Shown one piece after another: positions 19,601 to 27,238 of a DNA stretch of 64,000 bases. Origin of the DNA: Bacteroidota bacterium (GTDB taxonomy: Bacteria; Bacteroidota; Bacteroidia; Cytophagales; Cyclobacteriaceae); assembly GCA_018267285.1 (NCBI GenBank), contig JAFDYU010000008.1, forward strand, positions 186,001 to 250,000, in the 5' to 3' direction. Numbering within the stretch: the first letter of the stretch is position 1; each line of letters begins with the position of its first letter. A program made the position numbers and the translations under genes. The notes under the pieces are model-generated. The model worked only from the letters and a program-made list of their open reading frames with translations. It ran no database searches and was not told the DNA's origin.

Positions 19601-20107
19601 AGTGCGAAACCCAATTTGGCTAAACTGGGCAGACAGTATGGAGCTAAGGTGAAAGAGGTTTCTGCGGTGATCAATTCGTTTACTAACGAAGAAATCAATC
19701 GGATAGAAAAAACAGGAAAACTTTCAAAAAGTGGTTTCGACCTGGTTTTGGAAGATGTATTGATTTCATCGCAGGATATTCCGGGGTGGTCGGTAGCGGT
19801 TGAAGGAGGAGTTACCGTAGCGTTGGATGTAACCGTTACGCCCGAATTGAAACGCGAAGGTGTGGCACGCGATTTTGTAAACCGGGTTCAGAATTTAAGA
19901 AAAGACATTGGCCTGGAAGTGCTTGATAAAATCAACATTGAAGTGGAAAAAGATGGCGAACTGGCAACGGCATCGATCAACGAATTCAAAGAGTACATTT
20001 GTACCGAAACCCAGGCGTTAACGTTGGAGTTTAAAGATAAGCTGGCAGACGCCACCGAAGTAGATATGGATGAGTTTGTGTTGAAGATGAAAATAAAGAA
20101 AATTTAA
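16652..20107 (+). CDS. ileS: isoleucyl-tRNA synthetase
   Basis: Charges tRNA-Ile. The 1151-residue size and layout fit the longer IleS type: the HIGH-like GIHH in PSANGTPGIHHVM near residue 55, a large editing domain, KMSKR in GEKMSKRKGN near residue 689, an anticodon-binding helical domain and a C-terminal extension. The start is GTG at 16652; no ATG lies closer to the conserved N-terminus. It is followed by lspA after 16 bp. No T-box-like leader is visible. Confidence 0.96.
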   Translation: MGKYNEYKEYNLSKIATEVLSFWKREQIFEKSVSNREGKKPFTFYEGPPSANGTPGIHHVMARTVKDIFCRYKTLQGFQVKRKGGWDTHGLPVELQVEKQLGITKDDIGKKISIEEYNRKCRETVMMYKDQWDDLTEKMGYWVDLQNPYITYNNEYIETVWWILKQFHEKGLLYKGYTIQPYSPSDGTGLSSHELNQPGCYKNVKDTSVVAQFKVIRNAKSEFLFDKINGDLFILAWTTTPWTLPSNTALAVGEKINYVQVNTFNPYTFKPICVVLAKDLVGKYFSEKNKDLKVSDYKQGDKAIPFEVVREFKGRDLVGVRYEQLMPYLQPLYAADKAFQVVAGDFVTTEDGTGVVHTSPTFGADDFRVAKQNEIPPLTLKDESDNEVPTVDRKGKFVKEIGVKLKEGVERFKIKTHKLLGENDFYVKNYTDEDETNPDYKTTDVIISIILKEENKAFKVEKYEHTYPHSWRTDKPVLYYPLDAWFIKTTALKDRLVELNKTINWKPESTGTGRFGNWLENLVDWNLSRSRFWGTPLPIWRTKEGKEEICIGSVEVLKSEIEKASKAGINNPDSNIQDLHRPYVDNIILVSPSGQPMYREPDLIDVWFDSGAMPYAQWGLNKEKLKAGNPQPFNDGWNGAYPADYIAEGVDQTRGWFFTLHAIAGLLFDSVAFKNVISNGLVLDKFGEKMSKRKGNVVNPFETLEKYGPDVVRWYMIENAPPWDNLKFDIAGIEETQRRFFGTLQNTYSFFALYANIDGFVKEEMNNVGYEKLTHLDKWIISKLQSLIVEVSAAYEDYEPTKAARAIQQFVNDHLSNWYVRLNRKRFWQPNLRGELSENKKAAYETLYECLMVTAQLMSPIAPFFSEWLYKNLSDNIRENAKKNITPLKVESVHLTDLVKSENNRLDQELELSMEYAQRICSLVHSIRKESKIKVRTPLQRVLLPVLDEKFSNRIKGVEDIILSEVNVKSIEYIDDASGLLVKSAKPNLAKLGRQYGAKVKEVSAVINSFTNEEINRIEKTGKLSKSGFDLVLEDVLISSQDIPGWSVAVEGGVTVALDVTVTPELKREGVARDFVNRVQNLRKDIGLEVLDKINIEVEKDGELATASINEFKEYICTETQALTLEFKDKLADATEVDMDEFVLKMKIKKI

Positions 20108-20123
20108 ATTCTATTAGCTTAAG

Positions 20124-20816
20124 ATGAAGTACTATAAATATTTTTTGATTGCTTTCGTGGTTATCCTGATCGACCAAGCCAGTAAGCTGTTGGTGCATCG
20201 CTACATGTACGTGCACGAAGAAGTAAATGTGCTGGGCGAGTGGTTCAAGCTTCATTATTTGCTCAACCCCGGCATGGCGTTTGGCATTCGGTGGGAAAAC
20301 GAATTTGGCAAACTGGCACTTACTATTTTCCGAATCGGTGCAATGGCGGGCATAGCCTACTATTTGGTGCGTTCGGTAACTAAAAATTCCCACTACGGTT
20401 TTTTGGTTTGCTTGTCGCTGATTTTGGGTGGCGCCATAGGCAATGTAATCGACAGCACGTTTTATGGAGTGCTCCTCGACAACGCACCGCTGGAGTCGCC
20501 TACCAAATGGTTTCACGGCCAGGTGATTGATATGTTGTATTTTCCGCTGTTTAGTTTTCAGGTGCCTGAATGGATGCCGTTTCGCGGTGGAACGTACTTC
20601 AGTTTTTTTGACCCGGTTTTTAATATAGCCGACTCCTCTATTTTTATTGGCGTGGTTTCCATTTTAATTTTTCAACGTAGATTTTTTCCTCACCCAATAC
20701 AAGAAGAGCCAACGGTTTCAGCAAGTGAAGTTCCGGTAAATCAAATCAGTCAAGAAAATAATTCTACCGTAACACCGGAGCCGATTGAGACAAAAACAGA
20801 GTCAGCCGAATCATAA
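20124..20816 (+). CDS. lspA: lipoprotein signal peptidase (signal peptidase II)
   Basis: Inner-membrane aspartic protease that cleaves prolipoproteins after lipidation. Conserved blocks are visible: VILIDQASKLLV (Asp17), NPGMAFGI, GGAIGNVIDS and FNIADSSIF, which supply the catalytic aspartates, across four helices. At 230 residues it is longer than usual because of an insertion of about 30 residues after GNVIDS and a polar Glu/Thr/Ser-rich tail of about 40 residues after the last helix. It follows ileS, as in many bacteria. Several lipoproteins in this window are candidate clients. Confidence 0.95.
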   Translation: MKYYKYFLIAFVVILIDQASKLLVHRYMYVHEEVNVLGEWFKLHYLLNPGMAFGIRWENEFGKLALTIFRIGAMAGIAYYLVRSVTKNSHYGFLVCLSLILGGAIGNVIDSTFYGVLLDNAPLESPTKWFHGQVIDMLYFPLFSFQVPEWMPFRGGTYFSFFDPVFNIADSSIFIGVVSILIFQRRFFPHPIQEEPTVSASEVPVNQISQENNSTVTPEPIETKTESAES

Positions 20817-20824
20817 ATCAGGTT

Positions 20825-21328
20825 ATGGCAGAGCATCTTGTTTTGGCACCATCGGAAAATAAAACAGAGCGCTACGAAACACTTCTGCCTCAGATCAAAG
20901 CGCTTACATCGGGCGAAAAAGATACGATCGCAAACCTTGCCAACATTGCAGCGGCCTTAAAGCAAACTTTTAATTTTTTTTGGGTTGGTTTTTACCTAGT
21001 GAAAGAAAATACAAAGACGGACGAAAAACAGGAACTGGTACTCGGGCCTTTTCAGGGACCAATTGCCTGCACGCGCATTGGTTATGGAAAAGGTGTGTGT
21101 GGCAATTCGTGGAAAGAGGGAAGAACCATAGTTGTTCCCAATGTAAATGATTTCCCCGGGCACATTGCTTGCAGCACCGATTCGAAATCGGAAATTGTTT
21201 TGCCGGCTTTCAAAAATGGAAAAGTATTTTTAGTGCTTGATGTGGACAGCGACCGACTTAACAATTTCGATGAGACGGACGCAAGCTACCTGGCACAACT
21301 GATGAAAATTATAGAAGCAGCCGCATAA
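20825..21328 (+). CDS. free methionine-(R)-sulfoxide reductase (GAF domain)
   Basis: A 167-residue single GAF-domain protein. Three cysteines sit exactly where the fRMsr family has them: Cys82 in GPIACTRI, Cys92 in GKGVCGNSW and Cys116 in GHIACSTDSKSEIVLP. The enzyme reduces free methionine-R-sulfoxide with thioredoxin as electron donor, protecting the methionine pool during oxidative stress. The ATG follows lspA by 8 bp, so it is probably the last gene of ileS-lspA-fRMsr. Confidence 0.9.
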   Translation: MAEHLVLAPSENKTERYETLLPQIKALTSGEKDTIANLANIAAALKQTFNFFWVGFYLVKENTKTDEKQELVLGPFQGPIACTRIGYGKGVCGNSWKEGRTIVVPNVNDFPGHIACSTDSKSEIVLPAFKNGKVFLVLDVDSDRLNNFDETDASYLAQLMKIIEAAA

Positions 21329-21387
21329 GAATTTTCGCTTTTATTACGAAGTTGATTTTGGTACATTCGTTACCTAATCACAATCGT

Positions 21388-22530
21388 ATGAAAACCCAGC
21401 TGTCGCGCAGAGATTGGTTTAAGTCAACCGCAGCGCTCTCCACCGGACTTGTTATTTCCTCTTCGTTGATTGAAAAACTAATGGCGGCCCCCATGAGCCG
21501 TGCCGAAAAAAAATTAGGGCTTAACACGCTGAACGGAAAAGCCCGCCTCAACGCCAACGAAAATCCATACGGCCCGTCACCCCAGGCAAGAGAAGCGGTT
21601 ACACAAATTTTATCGGAAGGCAATCGGTACCCGTTTGATGCCGTCAGAGAATTTAAATCGATCCTCGCCCAAAAAGAAGGAGTAACACCCGATCATATAC
21701 ACCTGGGTGCCGGCTCAGGTGCTTTGCTTTGTCAGGCAGGCGCTGCGTTTGGCATTGAAGGCGGACGGATTGCTTCCTGCAATCCAACATTTACCTTGTT
21801 AATGAACTACGCTCAGGTTTTTAACGCCACGTGGGATAAGGTTGATCTAAACGAAAAATTAGAATGCGACTACAACGCGCTTGCCTCGGCTGTTAAAAGC
21901 GATACCAAATTGGTTTTCTTTTGCAACCCCAACAACCCCACCGGAACTTTAGTGGATTGGCAACAAGTGAAATCGTTTTGCGAAGAGACCTCTAAAAAAG
22001 TAACGGTCTATTCCGATGAAGCCTATTTAGAATTTTTAGAACCTTCGCAACAAACTTCTATGGTTGAGTTGGTAAAGAAAGGTATGAATGTGGTGGTGTC
22101 GCGCACCTTTTCAAAAATATATGGACTGGCCGGGTTACGCATGGGATACATTGTAGCCAAGCCCGAGTTGATCAAAAAGATTTCGCACTATGCGCCAGGG
22201 CTTCCGATCAATCAAACGGCTATTGCGGCAGCGAAAGCAAGCTTGGGCGATGAAAATTTTATGGCTCTGGTGCGCAAAAAAAATGCAGCAGCCCGAAAAG
22301 TACTTACCGATTACCTCGACCAGCGAAAACTGTTTTACGGCAAGTCGCTTACCAATTTTGTTTTTTTTCCCGCACCCAAAGAAGGCAAAACAATTCTGAG
22401 TAAATTAGAAGCACGCGGCTACCTAATCCGAATATGGGATTACCAGCAAAAAGAATGGTGCCGCGTAAGCATTGGCACGGAAGAAGAGATGCACGGTTTT
22501 GTTAAAGCATTTGACGAAATCGTTTCGTAA
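21388..22530 (+). CDS. Tat-exported PLP aminotransferase, histidinol-phosphate aminotransferase-like
   Basis: A 380-residue fold-type I PLP enzyme of the HisC/class II aminotransferase family. The PLP-binding lysine is Lys243 in SRTFSKIYGLAGLRMGY, and FCNPNNPTGT and YSDEAYLEF are present. The N-terminus is an apparent Tat signal: SRRDWFKSTA followed by a hydrophobic stretch and an AAP site near residue 35. The ATG at 21388 is preferred because it places the twin arginines at residues 7-8; an upstream TTG would only add 12 residues. Export of a PLP enzyme is unusual; substrate unknown. Confidence 0.85.
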   Translation: MKTQLSRRDWFKSTAALSTGLVISSSLIEKLMAAPMSRAEKKLGLNTLNGKARLNANENPYGPSPQAREAVTQILSEGNRYPFDAVREFKSILAQKEGVTPDHIHLGAGSGALLCQAGAAFGIEGGRIASCNPTFTLLMNYAQVFNATWDKVDLNEKLECDYNALASAVKSDTKLVFFCNPNNPTGTLVDWQQVKSFCEETSKKVTVYSDEAYLEFLEPSQQTSMVELVKKGMNVVVSRTFSKIYGLAGLRMGYIVAKPELIKKISHYAPGLPINQTAIAAAKASLGDENFMALVRKKNAAARKVLTDYLDQRKLFYGKSLTNFVFFPAPKEGKTILSKLEARGYLIRIWDYQQKEWCRVSIGTEEEMHGFVKAFDEIVS

Positions 22531-22556
22531 AGCCACTCGTTATGGGCAAGCTTAAA

Positions 22557-23321
22557 ATGACGACAACGAGAAACTACATATTGACAATTTTGACTTTTCT
22601 CTGCTCGCTGACACTTTTTGCGGAGAACAAACTTGCTATAATTAAAGACCCAGATGGCTTTACATATGTTCGTAATGGACAGGGCAAGGGCTTTAAAGTA
22701 ATTGACACATTGTTCACGGACGACTTCTTCTACTTTCAACCTGTAGACAGTTCTGATTGGGTAAAAGTAACCGCTTGGAAAGGCAGGCAATTGGCAGGCT
22801 TTGTTCATATAAGTAGAGTTCAAGAAGTCGAGAAACTTGACCTCAAAAAGCAAAAAGAACTTATCACGAAAACACTTGACAAACACAGAATTTTAGCATA
22901 CGCTTTTCAAAATGCGTGGAAATCGAAAGACAGTCTCGCATACAGAACGACAGTTAGAGAATTGGAATTTCACAGCGACACAAAGTATGACCCTATACTT
23001 GTCATTTTACCAAAATACTTCTGCTCGACAAGTGATACGAATGTTCTACAACTTTTCTTTTCGACAATGTGGGCTGACAAGGGTTCTGCTAACGAGATGC
23101 CATCTTTTTCAATTGGCGACTGTTTCATTTGTAACCCCGACTTGGTTATAGAACAACTGGCGAAAATTAAAAGAAGCGAACAGAAAAAATCTATTTTCGA
23201 TCACATTGAATGGGGACTTGTAAATCATTTCGGAGTTGAAGAAGGTAGCAAATCAGACAACAAAGAGTTTAGCAAACTTAAAACTCGACTTGACAGTGAG
23301 AGAAAGAAAGCCAGCCCATAA
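22557..23321 (+). CDS. secreted protein with SH3-like N-terminal segment, unknown
   Basis: About 254 residues with a signal peptide (ILTILTFLCSLTLFA) and an SH3b-like opening (KDPDGFTYVRNGQGKGFKVI, then GFVHISRV). The rest is charged and matches no family I recognise. The ATG at 22557 is preferred; one at 22542 adds five residues. Its stop codon TAA lies inside the left box of the attC-like inverted repeat that follows. The many GAC/ACA-type words differ from the neighbouring housekeeping genes and suggest acquisition. Confidence 0.65.
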   Translation: MTTTRNYILTILTFLCSLTLFAENKLAIIKDPDGFTYVRNGQGKGFKVIDTLFTDDFFYFQPVDSSDWVKVTAWKGRQLAGFVHISRVQEVEKLDLKKQKELITKTLDKHRILAYAFQNAWKSKDSLAYRTTVRELEFHSDTKYDPILVILPKYFCSTSDTNVLQLFFSTMWADKGSANEMPSFSIGDCFICNPDLVIEQLAKIKRSEQKKSIFDHIEWGLVNHFGVEEGSKSDNKEFSKLKTRLDSERKKASP

Positions 23322-23450
23322 CAGCAGCTTGCCAAAAGCGGGGCGACAGTGGTAAAATGAACATTAGAACTTTAAATAAATATTTGTGCTTGCACGACAG
23401 TTTGGTGCTCCGAAAGCCCCGCCTTCGGCAAGCTGCAAACCGTTAGCGAC
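23316..23450 (+). repeat. attC-like inverted repeat separating two accessory genes
   Basis: GCAGCTTGCC (23324-23333) pairs with GGCAAGCTGC (23427-23436), and GCGGGGC (23338-23344) pairs with GCCCCGC (23416-23422); about 70 nt lie in between. The outer edges are CATAAC (containing the stop codon of the preceding gene) and ACCGTTAGC (23439-23447). The double-box stem with unequal spacers and an outer AAC/GTT pair resembles integron attC recombination sites, though the core boxes do not fit the RYYYAAC/GTTRRRY consensus exactly. I recall very similar elements next to small accessory genes in other Bacteroidota. Confidence 0.6.
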
Positions 23451-23481
23451 AAACAATGACCGCACTTAACAGCAACAATGA

Positions 23482-23934
23482 ATGAAAAACGTATTTAATC
23501 CAATCGACACGGCAGACTTTATAACCCGAATAAACAAATTAACACCGACTTCAAAACCAAGTTGGGGGAAAATGAAGGTTGAACAAATGCTGGCACATTG
23601 TAATGTAGCCTACGAAATGGTTTATGACAATATTCATCCCAAACCAAATGCGTTTAAAAAGTTTATCTTAAGACTGTTTATAAAAAACATCGTGGTTAGT
23701 GTAAAACCCTACAAGAAGAATAGCCAAACAGCACCCGAATTTATTATTAAAGACAGCAGAAAATTTGACACAGAAAAAAGAAGGCTAACCGACTACATTG
23801 TTAAGACACAACTATTAGGAGAAAACTATTTTGATGGAAAAGAATATCACTCGTTTGGTGTTTTGACAGCACAAGAATGGAACAATATGTTCAGCAAACA
23901 CCTTGACCATCACTTGACACAATTTGGCGTTTAA
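23482..23934 (+). CDS. DUF1569 family protein (DinB-like)
   Basis: A 150-residue helical cytoplasmic protein of the DUF1569 family, related to the DinB/YfiT four-helix fold. Matching segments are INKLTPTSKPSWGKMKVEQM, LAHCNVAYEMVYDN, FIIKDSRKFDTEKRRL and WNNMFSKHLDHHLTQFGV, with conserved histidines at both ends that could bind metal. Function unknown. It lies directly behind the attC-like element, as the first gene of a candidate cassette. Confidence 0.85.
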   Translation: MKNVFNPIDTADFITRINKLTPTSKPSWGKMKVEQMLAHCNVAYEMVYDNIHPKPNAFKKFILRLFIKNIVVSVKPYKKNSQTAPEFIIKDSRKFDTEKRRLTDYIVKTQLLGENYFDGKEYHSFGVLTAQEWNNMFSKHLDHHLTQFGV

Positions 23935-24000
23935 TAAGCAAATCACTTGACAGAAGAACAAGAATTATATTTTTGCAATCGCGCAAAAACTTAAAGACTA

Positions 24001-24066
24001 AATGAAAAATTACAATGTTGAGTTTACAGATGTCGGCCCACTCATTGCCACCATCGCCAACACGTA
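24001..24066 (+). other. 21-codon open frame, possible gene fragment
   Basis: An ATG-initiated frame of 21 codons (MKNYNVEFTDVGPLIATIAN then T and stop) begins in an A-rich context just upstream of galM. It may be the remnant of a truncated gene or a leader. No further support. Confidence 0.2.
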
Positions 24067-24076
24067 AACCGCTTAT

Positions 24077-25174
24077 ATGACAAAGATTTTAGCGATAGTT
24101 GGTGTCGCAGTTGTTTTTTCTTGCTCGAACAAAAATCAGGACAACATGAATCAACCTGCAGTTGATAACTCCCTTAGGTCGGTTACGCTGGTTAATTCGC
24201 ACGGCTTAAAAAGTGTAATTACAAATTTTGGTGCGCGTGTGGTGTCTCTTTTTGTTCCCGATAAAAATGGAACGATGGAGGATATCGTTTTGGGGTTTGA
24301 TTCGTTAAAAGAATACACGGTGCACGATACGTACTACGGGGCAATTGTTGGTCGGTATGCAAACCGGATAGCCAACGGAAAATTTTCGATTGGAGGGAAA
24401 GAATATCAACTCAAAAAGAATAATGGAATAAACGCTTTGCACGGTGGCCCGAATGGGTTGCACAACCTATTTTGGAAAATTGTTTCTTCAAACGACTCTT
24501 CTGTTGCATTATCGTATGTTAGCCGCGATGGAGAAGAAGGTTATCCGGGAAACTTGAATGTGAAAGTGATTTATACGCTTTCTGAGAATAATGAACTCGC
24601 TATCGACTATGAAGCTTTCACCGATCAGGAAACAATTCTAAATTTAACCAACCATTCTTTTTTTAATTTGAACGGAGAGGGCAGGGGAGATATTCTGGAT
24701 CATGTACTCACGATCAATGCAGATAAATTTTGTCCCGTAGATCAAATGCTTATTCCAACAGGCGAATTAAAAGATGTGAAAGGCACACCTTTTGATTTTC
24801 ATTCACTGCGCAGAATAGGCGAGCGTATTAACAACGAAGACGAACAACTGAAATTTGGGTTAGGTTACGATCACAACTGGGTGCTGAATAAAAATAAAAC
24901 GGAGCTGACATTCGCGGCAAAAATAATCGAGCCTGTAAACGGCCGCGCGTTAGAGGTATGGACCACAGAGCCGGGGCTTCAGTTTTACTCGGGAAACTTT
25001 TTAAATGCAAAAGAAATAGGCAAGGCAAATAAGCCTTACCCATTTCGTTCAGCCGTTTGTTTGGAGGCACAGCACTTTCCCGACTCGCCCAACCACAACA
25101 ATTTTCCTTCAACCATTCTGAAGCCGGGAGATGTGTACAAGCAGAAAACGATCTATAAATTTTTAGTTGAGTGA
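24077..25174 (+). CDS. galM: aldose 1-epimerase, lipoprotein
   Basis: Interconverts alpha and beta anomers of aldoses such as galactose. The 365-residue protein has a lipobox signal (VVFSC at about residues 12-16), so it should be anchored in the periplasm or outer membrane. The galactose mutarotase fold is recognisable from YYGAIVGRYANRIANGKF, the catalytic His193 in NLTNHSFFNLNGEG and Glu330 in VCLEAQHFPDSPN. It converges end to end with the following minus-strand gene. Confidence 0.93.
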   Translation: MTKILAIVGVAVVFSCSNKNQDNMNQPAVDNSLRSVTLVNSHGLKSVITNFGARVVSLFVPDKNGTMEDIVLGFDSLKEYTVHDTYYGAIVGRYANRIANGKFSIGGKEYQLKKNNGINALHGGPNGLHNLFWKIVSSNDSSVALSYVSRDGEEGYPGNLNVKVIYTLSENNELAIDYEAFTDQETILNLTNHSFFNLNGEGRGDILDHVLTINADKFCPVDQMLIPTGELKDVKGTPFDFHSLRRIGERINNEDEQLKFGLGYDHNWVLNKNKTELTFAAKIIEPVNGRALEVWTTEPGLQFYSGNFLNAKEIGKANKPYPFRSAVCLEAQHFPDSPNHNNFPSTILKPGDVYKQKTIYKFLVE

Positions 25175-25615
25175 TTACCAGCTTACGGAAAAGAACCCCC
25201 GATGAGCTTGTGCAATTATGGCCAGAATCACAATCAGCGCAATGGTATTTAGTATAAAAAGCCGTTTGTGCTTGGCGGTGCTGTCGGATAATTTTTTTGA
25301 AGAAATGCGAGCCACGGTAATCAGTACAACGGCAATGAGCATCCCCGTAAGGTGCTCCACCAGCCAAAACCGGGCAACCGAATCTTTCATGGCTGCGCCA
25401 CTGAAAATTACCAGAGGGCTAACAAAATAAAGAATGAAGCCGAGGAGTAATTGCGTGTGGGTAGAGATGAATAGAAAAAGGCTAAGTTTATCATCGGTTT
25501 TTCCAAACGAGGTTTTTTTCTGCCATCCCTGGAAAGCACGAAAAATAACAACCAGCAACAAAGCCAGTAAAATGAAACGGTTGAGCGAGTGGAGGATTAA
25601 AATGAACTTGTACAT
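25175..25615 (-). CDS. four-helix membrane protein, cytochrome-B-like annotation family
   Basis: A 146-residue inner-membrane protein with four hydrophobic helices. The opening LHSLNRFILLALLLVVIFRA, the middle TQLLLGFILYFVSPLVIF and VEHLTGMLIAVVLITVARI recur in a Bacteroidota family that is often labelled cytochrome B. Histidines at the start of helices 1, 2 and 3 could bind heme, but this is inference. Its stop abuts the galM stop codon. Confidence 0.7.
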   Translation of the reverse strand: MYKFILILHSLNRFILLALLLVVIFRAFQGWQKKTSFGKTDDKLSLFLFISTHTQLLLGFILYFVSPLVIFSGAAMKDSVARFWLVEHLTGMLIAVVLITVARISSKKLSDSTAKHKRLFILNTIALIVILAIIAQAHRGFFSVSW

Positions 25616-25807
25616 AGCTTAATTTTTCCGAAAATTACGATAGTTTCTCACAACTAAGTAACTGACGGTGCACAAACTTTTTAAATGCCCTATCTCTGGG
25701 CCTGTTGAATGTGAGTATGGTACACATTAAAATGAGATTTGACAAACTAAACTTTGCCACTCAAAAAATTAGCGAAGTGATTTTTGGTTAATTACTTTTG
25801 AGTACCT

Positions 25808-26749
25808 ATGAAACGAATCTTTATTTCAGTCGGTTTTGTTTTATTTTCATTTATCGGTTGGGCAACAACCGACACCGTAACGGTGGGCGCGTATGTAATG
25901 AGCGTACACGATATAAATTTTCACGATCAGGAATACACCGCCCGCTTTTGGTTGTGGTTCTTGTACAATAACAAAGACTTTAACTTTGTTAACCAATTGG
26001 ATATTACGAATGCCAAATCCATAGATCAACCTCAGTTGTTGCCCGATAGCCTTGACGGGAAAGCCTATTCCATGCTGAAGATGAAATGCACCATGAAGCA
26101 AAATTGGAATGTGTTTGATTTCCCGTTCGATCAACAACACTTGAAGATACAGATCGAAAATACGTTATTCGATAAGGATAATTTAATTTTTAAGCCCGAT
26201 GTAAAGGGCAGTAAATTTGATTCGGACGAAACCTTGGCCGGATGGAAAATCAAAAATTTTAAAGTAAGTGTTACCGACAACACGTACGAAACCGGCTTTG
26301 GCGACAACAGGCCCGGCCGAGATCACCAGGTGTTTTCTGCCTTCTTGATTGAAATGGATATTCATCGAAATGCCTGGGGTTTGTTTCTTAAAATTTTTAT
26401 AGGCATGTACATTGCTTTTCTTATTTCGATGTTAAGTTTTGCTCCCAGCCCAAGTGAATTGGAGCCCCGCTTTGGATTGCCGGTGGGTGGCCTTTTCGCT
26501 GCGGTGGGCAATAAATACATTATCGATTCCATTTTGCCCGAGTCGGCTTCGTTTACGTTGGTCGATCAACTTCATTCCATCACCTTCTTTGCCATTTTTG
26601 CCATGCTGATGGTTTCTGCCATCTGCCTTAAACTGATCGACAAGCAGAAAGTAGAGGCTTGCGAAAAAGTAAATAGAATTGGTTCACGGACGATTGCAAT
26701 CGGTTATTTTTTAATAAATGCAATTTTGGTAGGGCTCGCTATCGCCTGA
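25808..26749 (+). CDS. bacterial pentameric ligand-gated ion channel homologue
   Basis: A 313-residue protein with signal peptide, a beta-rich extracellular domain (about 20-190) and four transmembrane helices (M1 about 193-212, M2 about 218-242, M3 about 255-276, M4 about 292-313). Diagnostic are FDFPFDQQHLKIQIENTLFD (loop region before M1), LKIFIGMYIAFLISMLSF (M1) and EPRFGLPVGGLFAAVGNKYI (M2/pore segment). As in GLIC and ELIC, the disulfide Cys-loop is absent. Such proteins form ligand- or proton-gated channels in the inner membrane; the ligand here is unknown. It converges with dtd, with only 4 bp between. Confidence 0.8.
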   Translation: MKRIFISVGFVLFSFIGWATTDTVTVGAYVMSVHDINFHDQEYTARFWLWFLYNNKDFNFVNQLDITNAKSIDQPQLLPDSLDGKAYSMLKMKCTMKQNWNVFDFPFDQQHLKIQIENTLFDKDNLIFKPDVKGSKFDSDETLAGWKIKNFKVSVTDNTYETGFGDNRPGRDHQVFSAFLIEMDIHRNAWGLFLKIFIGMYIAFLISMLSFAPSPSELEPRFGLPVGGLFAAVGNKYIIDSILPESASFTLVDQLHSITFFAIFAMLMVSAICLKLIDKQKVEACEKVNRIGSRTIAIGYFLINAILVGLAIA

Positions 26750-26753
26750 CAAG

Positions 26754-27206
26754 TCAGACTTTATTTTTGGTATCCATAAGGATTGTAACCGGGCCATCGT
26801 TAACCAGTTGCACTTTCATATCGGCACCAAATGTTCCCGTTTGTACAGGCTTGCCGAGAGCTGATGAAATTGCTGCTATAAATTTTTCATAAAGAGGTAT
26901 AGCAATATCGGGTTTTGCTGCTTTAATGTAGCTGGGTCTGTTCCCTTTTTTGGTGCTGGCGTGGAGCGTAAACTGGCTTACCACTAAAATATCTCCGCCC
27001 GTATCTTTAACACTTATGTTCATAACCCCCTCGGCATCATTGAAGATACGCAATCCGGTAATTTTGCCCGCAAGCCATTCGATGTCTTCCATACCATCGG
27101 CTTCTTCAATGCCGAGTAGCACCAACAAACCGTGGTCAATTTGCGATTTTACTTTTTCATTGATTGCCACCGAGGCGGAAGACACACGTTGAATTACGGC
27201 CATCAT
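26754..27206 (-). CDS. dtd: D-aminoacyl-tRNA deacylase
   Basis: Hydrolyses D-aminoacyl-tRNAs (and glycyl-tRNA-Ala), proofreading chirality in translation. The 150 residues cover the whole family: AVIQRVSSASVAI at the N-terminus, the catalytic SQFTLHASTKKGNRPSY, and the second conserved loop VNDGPVTILMD near the C-terminus. Two ATGs begin the gene; either start gives the standard N-terminus. Confidence 0.95.
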   Translation of the reverse strand: MMAVIQRVSSASVAINEKVKSQIDHGLLVLLGIEEADGMEDIEWLAGKITGLRIFNDAEGVMNISVKDTGGDILVVSQFTLHASTKKGNRPSYIKAAKPDIAIPLYEKFIAAISSALGKPVQTGTFGADMKVQLVNDGPVTILMDTKNKV

Positions 27207-27238
27207 ATACGTATTGGCTTGATACCCAACTTCATTAA

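Noticed and set aside
25793..25800. TACTTTTG as -7 promoter element of the channel gene
   Set aside because: No TTTG box lies 19-21 bp upstream, and the start point would fall on the start codon.
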